DNA of 64,000 bases from Vigna angularis (GCF_016808095.1 NC_068977.1:2974479-3038478); one strand, 5' to 3'. Shown: positions 48,086 through 60,247, counted from the first letter of the stretch. Numbers and translations are program-made. The notes: generated from the letters alone by a model not told the origin.

Positions 48086-51000
48086 ATGGCACTCTCCTTT
48101 CGGTCCGTCATCCAACCCCGCGTCACCGATCGGTCACTCTTTCAGTTTCTCCCTTCCAAGCCTCCTCCTATTCCCCCACCGTCCGTTCACCTCCTTCCGC
48201 TCACACGCCGCCGCCGCCGCTTCCTCCTTTACTGCGTCGTCGACGGCTTCTCTGACGACGCCGTAACCACGCGCAACTTCAACCGCGGATTCACCGTCAT
48301 CGCCGCCATGCTCCGCCGCATCGAGCTCCTCGACAACTCCGCCATCTCCAAGGGCGTGTCCCCCGCTGCGCGCGACTCCATGAAGCAGACCATCTCCACC
48401 ATACTCGGCCTCCTCCCCTCCGACCACTTCGCCGTAACCGTCACCGTCTCCAAACACCCCCTCCACCGCCTCCTCTTCTCCTCCATCGTCACCGGGTAAC
48501 GAACGAACAACAACTATCTTCTCTAATTAATTTGTTTGAGATTTCTTTTCTCGTTCAATTCAATTGCTACTCTAGTACCAATTTCGTGGCCGAATCTGTT
48601 CAAGTGTAAAATTATTGTTTTCGATGAATTTCTCCCTTAACATTCGTAGACCTAGAAAATAAGAAGTTAAATGAATTTAACTTTTCTCCTGAGCTAACTA
48701 GCTAAAATCAACTTAGATATTTCATCTTTCAAAGAAGTTTGATGAGAGAGATTTTGTAATAGACATGTACATGAGTTGATTTTAGATTATGAGAGAAGCT
48801 TAATTCATTTTATTTTCATCTATTTCATGTTTTAGCACTCTTAATAGAAGAAAATAAGAAAGTAAAACTCAAATTAATCTGTATAAGAATTGATTTTGGA
48901 TTACGAGATAGAAGCTTAATTCATTTTATGGATTTCATGTTTGAGCACTTGTAAGAGAAGAAAATAAGAAGGTAAAGTTAATTGAACCGTTCTTGTGAGC
49001 TAACAAGGCTAAATCAACTTGTTTACTTAATGTTTCAAAGATGTTGGATGTGAGAAATCTTGTAAACGACAGTTGCACTAATTGATTTTAGGTTAAAAGA
49101 GAACAAAATTCATTTTATGATGTACCTCATAAAATAAGAAGGTAACATGAACTGAACTACTTCTCTTATATCATCACGAGCTTAATTCATTTTAGCTCAT
49201 TAGCTCACGGAAGGTTCAATTCAATCTAGTTTCTTGTTTTTTTTTTCTTCTCTAAGTCTTTGTTTTGTTTTGAAAAAATAGTTTATAAGCCCTTATGAAG
49301 GAAAGGGGACAACGAATTGAGTTGAATTTCTTTATAAATTGAGTTTCTTGCTTAAACAACACTGGGGAAGATCAATGCATACCTTTTTTTTGTCATTCTA
49401 TGAGTGGTTATGGAGCTTTATATTAAGACAAAAATTTATACTTTTCCCAGAATTTAAAATGAAATTATGCACCTTGAATTTTGAAGAAGTTAGGTAAGAG
49501 AATTTTTGTAGAAGTTAAAGTGGTCAAATTGATTTCGACCCATGGGAAAAGCTTCGTTTTGTTTTGTTCTTTTCCCCTTGTAAGTACCTTGAAAGAAGTT
49601 TATCCGCCAACATTCAAAACAGTGACACAATGAAAAAATGTATGATAAATTTAGTTATTATGCTTTTTAAGATAATATCACGGTGAAAATATGATTTTGG
49701 GAGGGGCAATCACTTGATAGTTTATGTGCTAGATTGAAGGATTTTGTTTTCATTGAACTTTTATTCTCTTCCTTGTTAGGTATACTCTGTGGAATGCAGA
49801 GTACAGGATGTCTCTGGCAAGGAATCTGGATATATCTGGTACCAGGGATGAGGGATCGGATGGTGGAACACATTCGGGGGTTTTTGAGGTGAAGGATGGA
49901 GCAAAAACAGAGGGTAATGAGAAAATGGAGGTTTTTAATCATTTTGAAAATTGCAACGGCAATGGTAGCCTGAAAGAGTTTGGTGATTTGCCTCCTCAAG
50001 CTTTGAGTTACATCCAGCAGTTGCAGTCTGAGTTGACAAGTGTGACAAAGGTAGCTCTTTTTCTTTTTATTTAGTCCAATTTTCTAAACACAATGATTGC
50101 TGATTAGCTGCATTTATAAATGTTTTCTTCTTATGTGTACGCCTGGTAAGTTGGATTTTGAGTTGGAGTATTTGGAATTTGGAACAAGGATCTCATATTG
50201 ATGAATGAACTATTATTTAGAACATGTCAAATATATTCTTCTGTTCCTGCCAAATATACGTGGTACATCATGATTTCTATTGATAGTCACTTTTGTTTGG
50301 GATGGGGGATTCTGGAGGGGAAGGGAAGGAGATAACTTTTCATTTTTAAGTTGAGAGAATTATGAAATGATGATGGTTTAAATTGAATAATGAATGAACT
50401 TGTTTTGTCATTTTTTTATAAAATTTCGCAATCAAGGGGGAATTTAACGTAAAAATGAAGAAAAACTTCCTCGTCTCTGCTCTTACTTTCAGTCTCTTTA
50501 GTCCGTGCTCCTCCAAGTGGACGGAAGAAGTGTTTTATAACTCTGGGACCATTTAAAAGGAAAGCTCAAAGAATGAAAGTTGACGTAGATATGTTCCTTT
50601 TGTTTTCAGGAGCTGAATGCCCAAAAGAAGGAAATGATGCAATTAGAACATGACAAGGGAAACTGGAACAATTTGTTGGAATATCTTCGATCTCTAGATC
50701 CTGATATGGTAATGTCTCGCTGCTTGTATTTATTTTGTATTTCCTTGCAATTGAAAGTTTGCATGAAGTCCTTTCCCTCCCCCTCTCTCTCCCTTGTTTC
50801 CATTAATTTTGGCACTGTCACTCGTTTCAGTTTATGAATCTTGTGCTGTGTAACTTGTGTGGCAGGTGTCTGAAATGTCTCGACCTTCCTCAGTAGAAGT
50901 GGAGGATATAATTAACCAACTTGTTCGGAACATATTGAGAAGATTCTTTGGAGATGATGCTAATAACTCTAATGTAACGGAAAAATCAGTTGAAGGAAAC

Positions 51001-51606
51001 CTGGACAATCACTCAGACAGTAGTGAGGAGTTTAGTGATACGTTAACCACTTCTCGGGATTACCTAGCAAAGTTGCTTTTCTGGTTAGTACATTTTATTT
51101 TCATTGTCCTTTTTAAACTGTTAGTGTAAATTTGAATTATTCATATTCTAAAATTAATTACATACATTAATGTTATCAAAACTTGATTATCCATTGAACC
51201 GGTGAAAACACCACATTTACATTTCAAATAAGATTTGAATCAATAATAAATAAATGTTAGAAAAATATTTATTCATAAACTAATATAAAATTATCTTTTA
51301 AATATTTATTAGCCTGTTTGACCCAATTTATGAACAATGATATACATGATTCTTAAAATTTGACCCAATTTATGAACAATGATATGCATGATTCTTAAAA
51401 TCGTCCATACATTTTGTGAGCACATGTAGACATATTTTCCTTACTTTTCTTAATGAGTAGAACCCTTAGTTACTTTAGCCTATTAAGTGTTTTTGTGTGT
51501 AATCATCTGAAGATTTGTTTGTGTTGGCAGGTGTATGTTATTGGGTCACCACTTGAGAGGGTTGGAGAATAGACTGCATCTGAGTTGTGTCGTTGGACTG
51601 TTGTAG
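48086..51606 (+). CDS. DUF760 protein, probably plastid-targeted
   Basis: Five exons encode 357 residues: 48086-48495, 49780-50050, 50610-50708, 50866-51083 and 51531-51606, all with GT-AG borders and consistent phase. The first roughly 45 residues are rich in Ser, Arg and Pro and poor in acidic residues, like a chloroplast transit peptide. The family (Arabidopsis relatives include UV-B-induced At3g17800) has no established biochemical function. Two similar modules are visible: LHRLLFSSIVTGYTLWNAEY across the exon 1/2 junction, and LAKLLFWCMLLGHHLRGLEN at the C-terminus. Each is preceded by an amphipathic helical region. A middle linker (about residues 155-195) is acidic and probably disordered. 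Exon 1 is very GC-rich for this window. Family assignment is from remembered sequence patterns. Confidence 0.88.
51319..51402. repeat. 42-bp tandem duplication in DUF760 intron 4
   Basis: TGACCCAATTTATGAACAAT and the following 22 bases are repeated at 51361 with one change. Confidence 0.92.
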
Positions 51607-52182
51607 GGAAGCTCATAGACATGTATATTCTTTTCTTCCTCTTTTTCTATTTATATCCCTTCTCCCTTCTCATAATTTTTTTTTCGTTCAATGAAAAAGT
51701 CTTAGTGGGAAATAAATAATCTCCTTGCTCCTGGCTCTCTTTCTCTTGATTGTGAATACTCATTTATGGGTCTTACTCTATACTTAGGTTGTATGAAGTG
51801 ATTAATCTTTTTTAAATAATTAATATTAGATTAAGTAAAAATGAAACCCTTGTTTAACATACCTCATTGGTTTATAATTTAAAATTAAAAGAAACTATTA
51901 TTTTAAGTATGCTTATATAAAATTGTCTAATTAAAAATTACAATGAAGATAATAAACAAATATATTTCCTTACTGTAAGTGGAAACACGTTTAAATATTT
52001 GTCTTAACCTTTTTATTTTAATGAAAAAATATTGTTAAAATTAAAAAAAGTGAATATGCATAAAACAGTTACATTTTGTTAATTTTTATAATATCTGTGA
52101 TTTCCATTATAGTAACTAATAAAGCTAATTGTATTTATAAGAATAAAAATAATAGAAGAGTAGTTACACAAAACACAATTTA
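51607..52182. other. 3' flank of the DUF760 gene
   Basis: This holds the 3' untranslated region (probably to about 51720; AATAAATAAT at 51709-51718 is a possible poly(A) signal area), followed by AT-rich DNA. Nothing else is seen. Confidence 0.5.
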
Positions 52183-52426
52183 GGCTGTGTTCGCATGAAC
52201 CGAATTTACTGTTCATGCGAATTACATAGCGAAGAATTGAAGGTTACGTCGTGTTCGTATGAAAGGATTGGCGAGGAAAAACGCGGACGAATTTGCAGGA
52301 TTCATCCAGTTTTCATCACCCGCGGATGTGAGAAGATTTGCACTGATTTTAAGTGAAATGTCGAGTGTGCCCCGAGCTTTATATTAAATTCCACGTACGT
52401 AAATGGTATCCAGATAGCACAGTGCA

Positions 52427-52767
52427 CCGAATAACCGATTACATGAAGGGTAACCGATTACATGGTCAAGGGTACATATCAATAACCGATTCCAAAGCTA
52501 AGAAAAAAGTTAAAACATGCACTGTGGTTTCACGAGAAAGAAGCAATGCACAGAGTAAAGTGGATGTAGCTTGGTGAAAGAACAAGCTTGGTGAAAGAAG
52601 AACAGAGTCAGCAGCACGCGTACTCGGTTACAAGATAGCGTAACCGGTTATGGTTGGCGTAACCGATTACAGCAGCCATAACCGGTTACAAGGTGATTCA
52701 GGTTTTTCGAAGAAACCCGTATTCGGTTACAGAGGCTTGTAACCGGTTACAGTTTTCCAGAACGTGT
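52427..52767. repeat. Cluster of TAACCG(G/A)TTAC motifs
   Basis: About nine copies of TAACCGATTAC, TAACCGGTTAC or CGGTTAC lie within 340 bp, several as the perfect 12-bp palindrome GTAACCGGTTAC or one base away from it. The short open frame 52353-52577 is partly a translation of this repeat and is not a gene. Confidence 0.85.
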
Positions 52768-53183
52768 TACAGACCGGCTCCGGTTGCAGGCGTGGTGTGC
52801 ATGAGTTGGTCCCTTTTGGCAGGTTGTGGTGTGTGAGTTGGTTACACATTCATTCGTGCATGGCTTCCTTCGTCGTTGGTTAAGTGCAGGGTGTTAAGGT
52901 TGATGCATGGAGGTGGTGGCACCGTTGGGGTTGTAGAGAAGACAGCACATGATGGAGGGTGATGGAGGGTGGTTTGGTAGCACTACCCTTGGAGGCAGAG
53001 ACTGAGTTACGGATGACATGAAGAAGGGGATGCGTGAGGGGAGGGACATGTGTTCCATGGAGAAGAAGATGTTGATGGGGATGGAGTTGGAGAGGAGGAG
53101 GAGTACGGTGGTGTGGAGGTTTTAAAAAACTGTTTTTTAACGTGTTAAAGCAGGCAGAGTTGGAGTTCAAGGATTTTGTTTAT

Positions 53184-53883
53184 TTCTGAAGCAACATGCT
53201 AACCATGTCTTGCAGGTTTATGTTTTGGACTGAGAGGTGCATTGGTAAGCTTTCCTCTCTAATCATAGTTGTTTGCAATCAGGTTGGAAATTTTCCGATG
53301 TTTGTTACATCTTCAGTTGTTCATTTCTTTTCTTCTGTTCTTTAATACATACGTAATAATAATGCTTAAATTGCTTTCATTATTTCATTCATCATTATTT
53401 ATTTTGCAGATGGATATTACTGTTATATCATTATTCTTTTAGTATACAATTTTGGCTTTAAAATAATACGAGGCTTGTTAATATTTTAAAGCAAACAAAG
53501 TATTATATGGTTGTTTTTTACGCAGGTAACAACAATTTTTATGTGCAAATCTTCTAAATTAATATGCCATTGTGATATGTGAAATTTATATATATTTGTA
53601 AAAATATATGCTTTTGACACATTTTTTCTAAAATGGCAATGAGTTGGATTACAAATACTTTACCTACAACTCGATTTATAATAAAAAAATTTGTCTTGTT
53701 ATAGGTTGAATATTCATTTAGAAAATATTTATAAATGTTTTAAAGTCTACACTGGTAAATAATCACAAATATTTTAAAACATATATATTTTATAAATTTT
53801 TAAAATAAAATTACAAAATAAAATATAAAATATAATATATAATATAAATTTACTTTAAAATTCTGAAGCAACATGCTAACCAT
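53184..53883. repeat. 23-bp perfect direct repeat, 677 bp apart
   Basis: A 23-bp sequence beginning TTCTGAAGCAACATGCTAAC occurs at 53184-53206 and again at 53861-53883 inside the PIF-like element. The first copy is followed by GTCTTGCAG, a short exon-like segment and GGTAAGC. The interval could be an insertion with a long target duplication (LINE-like) or a local duplication. Confidence 0.8.
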
Positions 53884-55104
53884 TGTATTTCTCAAACAAT
53901 ATTTGTATGTTGAATTCATTCAACTTTTTTTTAGGTCGTGTGATATTATAACTTAGTACTTAATTGTGGTTGTTTGATTAATGTTAATCATTCTCACATT
54001 TGACAAATAAATTGATATCACTTCGTACTTAATAATGTTACAATTGAATTCTACAATTTAAAATACATTCATTTTACTACAATTTAATTTTTATAATTTT
54101 TAAAAATTAATTTTTACAATTTTTCATAATTTTTTTCTCTTTTTAAACATTTATACAATTAAATATAACATTACAAAATAACATTTTATAATACTTTTAT
54201 AAGTAGGGGCAATTTGGTAATCTTAATTTTCTACCAATTAAACAAATTTTTAAAATTTATCACATCAATCAAATCCTACACTAATTCTCACAAACTTTAC
54301 TTCCAAATCCACTCTCAATTACCCTCAAAAAAACAACAAAAAAATTACCCTCAAATCTACTCAAATCCATTCAAATCATATTCCCCAAATCATCTCCCCC
54401 AAATACCCCCAAAATAACACACCCTTAGTATTAATTATGTTTATAAGGGTACAAAGGAAAAAATATGTATATACTAAATATTAGTTCGAAACTTTTTTAT
54501 ATAATAATTATTATTGTTTGGGAACGTAGGTTTGAAGTCAACGGTACAAACAAGACTAATCTGATGTCAAAATCTACTTTAATCATTATTTATTTTTAAG
54601 ATGTTTATATTAAAGTTAATTATTTTGATAGATTTGACTCTTTGATTTTGATAATGATTTATTTATGGGTCGGATTTATGGTTGATCCGACTATCATTTG
54701 ATATAATTATATATAAGTATTAAATGTTAAAACTATCTAATTAGAAAATAACTCCAAAAATTATTACAACAAAATGTACTTGTTCTATCTTTACGGTATT
54801 GTCAATTTGTGCAATTTTTTAAATGAGTTTTTTTTTTTACTTATCTATCTTTTCAAAATATAAATAATAATTTTCTTCTTATTCAAATAAGTCCTAAATA
54901 TTTTACAAACTCATCACAAATAAAAGGCAATAATAATACAAATTATACAAGAAAGTTAAAATTACTTTTAATATAACTCATTTCCCCGTCAAATTTATTA
55001 TTTAAAAGATTAAAAAGCTTTATTTTTTCAATATTAAAAAACCTAAAAAATTGTTTTAAATTTGGAGTATCTAAATCAAAATCACCCTGAATCGAACTAC
55101 AATT

Positions 55105-55166
55105 ATAATTAAACATTTTCCAAATGTAGCACGTGATAATTAAACATTTTCCAAATGTAGCACGTG
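55105..55166. repeat. 31-bp duplication carrying two CACGTG G-boxes
   Basis: ATAATTAAACATTTTCCAAA plus the next 11 bases (ending AGCACGTG) is repeated exactly once at 55136, placing two palindromic CACGTG boxes 31 bp apart. No gene start lies close by. Confidence 0.9.
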
Positions 55167-57042
55167 ATGTGAATTTGGTTTGGCCAATGTTGTTTAGCTT
55201 TTGTTATGTGGAAGCAGACACATTAGCCAGCAAGACATTGTTCCAATATTCTATGTTTTGACATGTGCCATACTTATTAATTGTAGGGTCCTAATGTCAT
55301 ATAATCATATTTCTTCTTCTCATTTATATCTTCTCTTCTCTCTGTGACTTACAGCTAAGTAATAACTACCATCTTTTCTTTCAGAGAAATCTATTGTCAC
55401 CCACAATAAAATAAATATTTTTTTTCTGTACCATGGACCAATAATTTAGACCAACATTCTCTTATAATAGTTTTAGAATTTAATTACATTTTAACTTTTA
55501 TATTTAAGGTAATATTTCTCACATTTTGCCTTTATACTCTTATTCATTTTTATCAAAATATTAAATTTTACAGAAATCATTTAAATACGATAATTTAATT
55601 TACAGATATAATACTTAATATTATTTGATGGGTGTTTTTGTTGTGGTCTCATACAAACTATAGTATAATGATAACGAATGATGGGGGACTCAACTTTAAC
55701 TATTTTCTTCCCATTTAAACCTTTATAATTACTGGGATTCCTGTTATTTTGCATTCATTTAAATCATTTCAAAATAATTCCTTGACATACATTCTAATTT
55801 CATAATCAATTATTTAATAAGGAAATTATACTCTTTGTATTAAGATCATGAACTTAATCAACTAATCATCTTAAATTCTTAACTTTTAAAATCATTAGGT
55901 GAATTGTTTTGAAGTCGTTTCCGAGTTGTTCGTTTTCATAATTTTTTAAATTTTTTTATCAATTTTAATAATTTGGAAAAAAATGCACTATTTTGATAAA
56001 ATGGATAAATTTCATAAAAATATAAAAAAAATTGTGATAACTTAGTATAATTTTATTATAAAAAAATTGTGTCATGATTGTATTATATAAATCGAGTCAA
56101 AAAGTTATACTAAGTTAACAAAACTTGTTCATTTTCATAATTTTTTAAAATTTATTCTCAATTCTCACTCTTTTATACTATTTATACATGGGATAGATTT
56201 TTCTCGAATAAGTCATTCTCTTTCAAATTAAATTAGTATTTCATTTTTAATTATTTTAATTAAAAGTTAGATAAGAAGTATTTGTGAAAGAGATTTCGAG
56301 CAAATCATGATCCTTAAAAAATACTGTTACTTATGGACAATTATATCAATGTGTTGAAGGCATAAAAAATAATCAAATTAAAGGAGTGAAGAACATATTG
56401 CCATAATGAAGTTGAATGGGATGAAATGGTGAAGGGGAGAAGAATCGAAAGAAAGTGCTTTCAAGACATAGAGAAAAGAATGCCTACACTTGACATAATG
56501 TGAGTTTTAAAGCATTTCATTTATGTAATTTTTCTTTTATTTTATTAGAAGGGGGAAAAATATTCAAGTGTAATGACAAATTGTGAATACAATTTCAAAC
56601 ATTATGAGAACACCATAAACATTAAGAAATGAAAAATTTAATGTTGGTTATAGCAATTTGAGTCATCCTTTTCATTTATTTCTTTTATTTTATTCTTGAT
56701 AATTTACTTTAGTGTAATTTACATTTTTACAAAATTTTCATCTCCACTTTCTTCATCTATTTTCTTTTCAATTTTATCTTTTTAATCTATCTATCATTTC
56801 ATCTCTAAATACAAAAATTATAAAAAGAAATTGATTGTTGAAGATGCCTGAATTCTTAATTAAAATATATATTAAAGAAAGAATTTAGTGATTTAAAAAT
56901 ATTTGTAACATTAATTCATAATACGAGTAAACTATTAATTGTAAATAGTAAATTTATAGACACTAAAACACTCTAATATGTTTTGTTGAGTTAGTTTATT
57001 TATCAACATTTTAAATAATATGGAAGCATAATCATAAAAAAA

Positions 57043-57278
57043 CACAATATATAAAGAAATTTACACTTAAAAACCATTTTCAAGGATTCAAGTGTAAAAT
57101 TGAGAGTTTTATAATGATTAAACTTACAAAAATAACCATATACAACAAAGAAATTTACACTTAAAAACACAATATATAAAGAAATTTACACTTAAAATCC
57201 ATTATCATCAAGGATTCAAGTGTAAAATTGAGAGTTTTATAATGGTTAAACTTAGAAAAATAACCATATACAACAAAG
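57043..57278. repeat. Tandem duplication, 125-128 bp period
   Basis: Two copies start CACAATATATAAAGAAATTT at 57043 and 57168 and run to ACAACAAAG. They differ by a few substitutions and a 3-bp indel. Each holds the inverted pair TTTACACTT / AAGTGTAAA. Confidence 0.9.
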
Positions 57279-57841
57279 AAAAAAAAGTAAAAAAACTTAT
57301 AATCTCCTTAAAATTTTGAGCAAGAAATAATAATATTATTTCTTATATAACTTCATTCATTTATTTTGGATAAGAAAATATATTAAACGCCTATCTCATT
57401 TCCATTGAACTTATACGTCTTGTAACTCGTAAGCTAAACAAACAAATGTTTTTATGCTATTCTTTAATCGTAACTAAAATTTGAGAGAACGATTTAATAC
57501 AACATTGATTACACAACTAATGAAAATGAAATTTCGTTATTTTTTGATGGAAAAACAACACAAGCAACTTAATAAAATTCTTCAAGTAAAATTTTTCACT
57601 TTATAATTTACATAATCCTTTAATGAAAATCCAATTAAAACTTCAATTTTGATTGGAAGAAAGTACATCAAATTTTGTCTAAACTCAGTATATCCAATTG
57701 CATCGACATGTTCCCTGTGATATATTCTTTGTAACTACACTATTGAAAAACTATGAACAAACATTACAAAATCTGTTGATTGTTCTGTCTGTCAAAAAAA
57801 ATCAGAACAGATGAATCAGATAAACCAATATAAACTTATGT

Positions 57842-58951
57842 CTAAAATGGCGAATGCATTGTAGCAGTAGCAATTCTCTTATGCTGAGAAGGTATATAGA
57901 GATCGTAAGGTGCCCAGAGAAAGTCCACTGAGCAAGGCTTCTTAGCATCAAGCCTTGTCCATGGCTTCCCTTTCCCACTCCAATGCAGCAAACTGACAGA
58001 ACCAGGATGCAAAGTTCTGCAACTGTTTCTAACATTATCCCCTCCAAGACCATGTTGGTTCCATCTATGATCAATAGCCTCAACATCACCACCAAAAACT
58101 AACAAAAAAGGAGGGAGTGACCCTAACTTGTAGATCCTTCTCTCCTTTTGAATCTCCATCCACTTCTCAATCTTCCTTGTGTAATCACCCTCTCTCCACC
58201 TCAACAAGTCCATCACCATCACCCCAGTGTTGAAGTAGCAAGGCCTTTTCCCTTCAAACACCTCAGAGAACTCAGCACTGGACCAAAACTCATAGGAGAA
58301 GTATCTGGTGAAGTTTGCATAGCAATATTCAGGAGCACCAATCACCCTTGACCCTGTCAATGGAACCTTCCAAAGCTCTTGAACATCACCAACAACTATA
58401 ACATCAGAGTCCAAGTATATAACCCTCTCAATGCAGGGATCAAGCAAATCAGCCAGGTAAGTTCTTGCATAGTTAAGCGGGTTGTCAAGTGCTTCCCTGA
58501 TGGAAGGAGATATCAGGTTGCCAACAAGACTTTCCTCAAACACATAAACTTCAAACCTCAAGGAAGGAAAGGAGGTTTGAACAATCCTTTCAAACTCATC
58601 CCTGCTCTCCAATCTTGCATCTGATGCTATGAAGTGAAAGAACAGATTCTGAGGGCAGGAAGTGTGTTTCAACACAGAGTGCACTGCAGCAATGGACCCT
58701 CTCAAGTAGTGCCAATCAATGGTCATTGCAATATGCACAAGTGAAGGATCACATGAAGATGCCATTGGAACATTGCTTGAATCAAGCAGAGTACACTTTT
58801 TCTGGTTTCTGTATTCAGGGGCTTCTCTGAATTGCACAAAGGAATCAACTTCAACCTCAGTTTCATAACCAGCAAAAGATCTAATTCCATTGGCTGGAAA
58901 CAGAAGAAAGCAAGCTGTGAACACAAGCACAAAAAATCTAGAGAGAAACAT
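57842..58951 (-). CDS. GATL: Galacturonosyltransferase-like (GATL) GT8 protein
   Basis: This is an intronless minus-strand gene of 369 residues, as usual for the GATL group. An N-terminal signal peptide or anchor (residues 1-22, [22 protein letters not shown]) directs it to the secretory pathway. GT8 features are present: [20 protein letters not shown] near 73-92, the metal-binding DxD in YLDSDVIVV (D181-D183), [20 protein letters not shown] near 236-255, [13 protein letters not shown] near 294-306 and HWSGKGKPW (323-331). Known relatives act in pectin or xylan synthesis in the Golgi or ER (for example PARVUS/GATL1), and a nucleotide-sugar donor is expected. The exact acceptor cannot be read from sequence. 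The codon before the chosen ATG is GTG, so the start is 58951. It is intact, with no odd residues. Confidence 0.95.
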   Translation of the reverse strand: MFLSRFFVLVFTACFLLFPANGIRSFAGYETEVEVDSFVQFREAPEYRNQKKCTLLDSSNVPMASSCDPSLVHIAMTIDWHYLRGSIAAVHSVLKHTSCPQNLFFHFIASDARLESRDEFERIVQTSFPSLRFEVYVFEESLVGNLISPSIREALDNPLNYARTYLADLLDPCIERVIYLDSDVIVVGDVQELWKVPLTGSRVIGAPEYCYANFTRYFSYEFWSSAEFSEVFEGKRPCYFNTGVMVMDLLRWREGDYTRKIEKWMEIQKERRIYKLGSLPPFLLVFGGDVEAIDHRWNQHGLGGDNVRNSCRTLHPGSVSLLHWSGKGKPWTRLDAKKPCSVDFLWAPYDLYIPSQHKRIATATMHSPF

Positions 58952-59078
58952 CACTATTCACTATTCACAATTCACTGTTCACCAGTACCCTTTTCAATGA
59001 AAGAACAAAACGGATTGAGAAAAGAGAAATTGAGAGAATTGGATTTGAAAAAGCAAGAGAAAAGGCAAAAGGGTATGT

Positions 59079-59087
59079 TTTTATATA
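59079..59087 (-). promoter_or_regulatory. TATA box of the GATL gene
   Basis: The minus strand reads TATATAAAA about 130 bp upstream of the GATL start codon, a plausible distance for a plant promoter with a 5' leader of about 100 bases. Confidence 0.6.
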
Positions 59088-59674
59088 CATATATAAACAA
59101 ATGGAACACAAGAACTGAAACGCGTTTGTGACAGATAAACGCGTTTTCTTGTGATGTGGTGTGACCGAGTAAAATAAGTTCTACAAGGAACCTTCTTATT
59201 ATGTGTGTTTCTACCATTATTACCTTTGTGTGTGTTTTGAATTATTCTATGATCGAAAAGGTGAAGAAGAAAAACATCGGTTTCACCTTCGATGCTAAAA
59301 CGTTTCCACTTTTTGAGTGAAAAACAAAAACCGGTTCCCACTTTCGGTTTGGTTCATAATGCATTGAAGTCAGATACCACTGTGACCACGTGCTTTGAAT
59401 TTTCATCACAGTACATTGCACTTTATTTATTATTTTCCAGAATTCTATCTTATTTAATATTCTTGGTTGGATACAAGGAACGTGTCTAAGTTCAACAATA
59501 TTAATGTAAGAGAAATTTCAAATTTTATTCTCCGTCTTCACGTTTTTATCTCAGTTTTAAAAAATACATTTTAGTTCTAATCAATTATTAAAAATGAGAT
59601 TTGTACATGTTTATACATACAATATTATATAAAATTATTTCTAGACAATACAAACCTTTAATATATTTCTTAGA

Positions 59675-59677
<3 letters not shown>

Positions 59678-59746
<69 letters not shown>
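59678..59746. repeat. (AT)n microsatellite, about 34 units
   Basis: This is an uninterrupted alternating AT tract of about 69 bp. Confidence 0.95.
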
Positions 59747-59747
<1 letters not shown>

Positions 59748-59849
59748 CATGATGCTAAACATTAATGGTTTGCTTGATAATCACTTACAAATAATAAATA
59801 TTTGAAAATAAAATTTTTGTATAATATTAAAATTAATTTTAATATTACT

Positions 59850-60135
59850 CTTTATAAAATTATTTTTTTACTCTTTATAAACATTTTTACAATTAAATAT
59901 TATTATTTTATATTACTTTAATAATTAAGAGCATTTTAATAATTTCAATTTTTATTAATTAAACAATTTTTTTTATCTATCACATCAATTAAATCCCACA
60001 CTAATTATAGTAAATTTTATTTCCAAATTCATCCTCATTTACCTTCAAATTTATTTAAATAAATAACAATCAATTCACTCTCAAATTCATTCACTCACTC
60101 TTTCCTAATTTCTCTCTTTCAAGTGAAACACAGTC
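59850..60135. repeat. Relative of the PIF/Harbinger-like element's right end
   Basis: This is homologous, in the same orientation, to about 54110-54424. Shared parts include ATTAAACAA, TATCACATCAAT(C/T)AAATCC, CACACTAATT or ACACTAATTC, and CCAAAT(T/C)CA. It ends AACACAGTC followed by TTA (60136-60138), matching AACACACCC-TTA of the other copy. I cannot find its left end, so it may be truncated or a short MITE. Confidence 0.6.
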
Positions 60136-60247
60136 TTAGTCTTACCGAGCTTGCTATAAGATAATAAATAAAAGTATTTTAATTTTTTTTAAAATAAAAA
60201 ACATTATACAAATACTTTTAAGAACTCATTTTGGATAGTAACCTTAA

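Larger units (their letters stand above)
52183..54424. mobile_element. PIF/Harbinger-like non-autonomous element (2.24 kb)
   Basis: The left end is GGCTGTGTTCG and the right end, inverted, is GGGTGTGTTAT. TTA trinucleotides flank both ends (52180-52182 and 54425-54427). Short terminal repeats of this kind and a TTA duplication are the PIF/Harbinger signature. Further inside both ends come TGCCCC-type segments. A sequence homologous to the right 300 bp recurs at about 59850-60135, ending AACACAGTC before TTA. No transposase is visible. The interior holds a TAACCG motif cluster, a GC-rich part (52860-53120) and a 23-bp direct repeat. Confidence 0.6.
54428..57841. other. AT-rich intergenic DNA downstream of the GATL gene
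   Basis: No gene is seen. It contains a 31-bp duplication with two CACGTG boxes (55105-55166) and a 125-bp tandem duplication (57043-57278), listed separately. The last part before 57842 is the GATL 3' flank. Confidence 0.6.
59150..60238. other. Intergenic region upstream of GATL
   Basis: The part to about 59500 is the likely GATL upstream region. Beyond that lie an (AT)n tract and a PIF-like repeat end, listed separately. No gene is seen. Confidence 0.55.

Noticed and set aside
48134..48513. Minus-strand open frames of 110 and 94 codons
   Set aside because: They are antisense to exon 1 of the DUF760 gene.
52353..52577. 74-codon open frame
   Set aside because: It partly translates the TAACCGATTAC repeats and has no other support.
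58952..58954. An extra N-terminal methionine codon for GATL
   Set aside because: The codon is GTG. The real ATG is at 58951-58949 and starts a good signal peptide.
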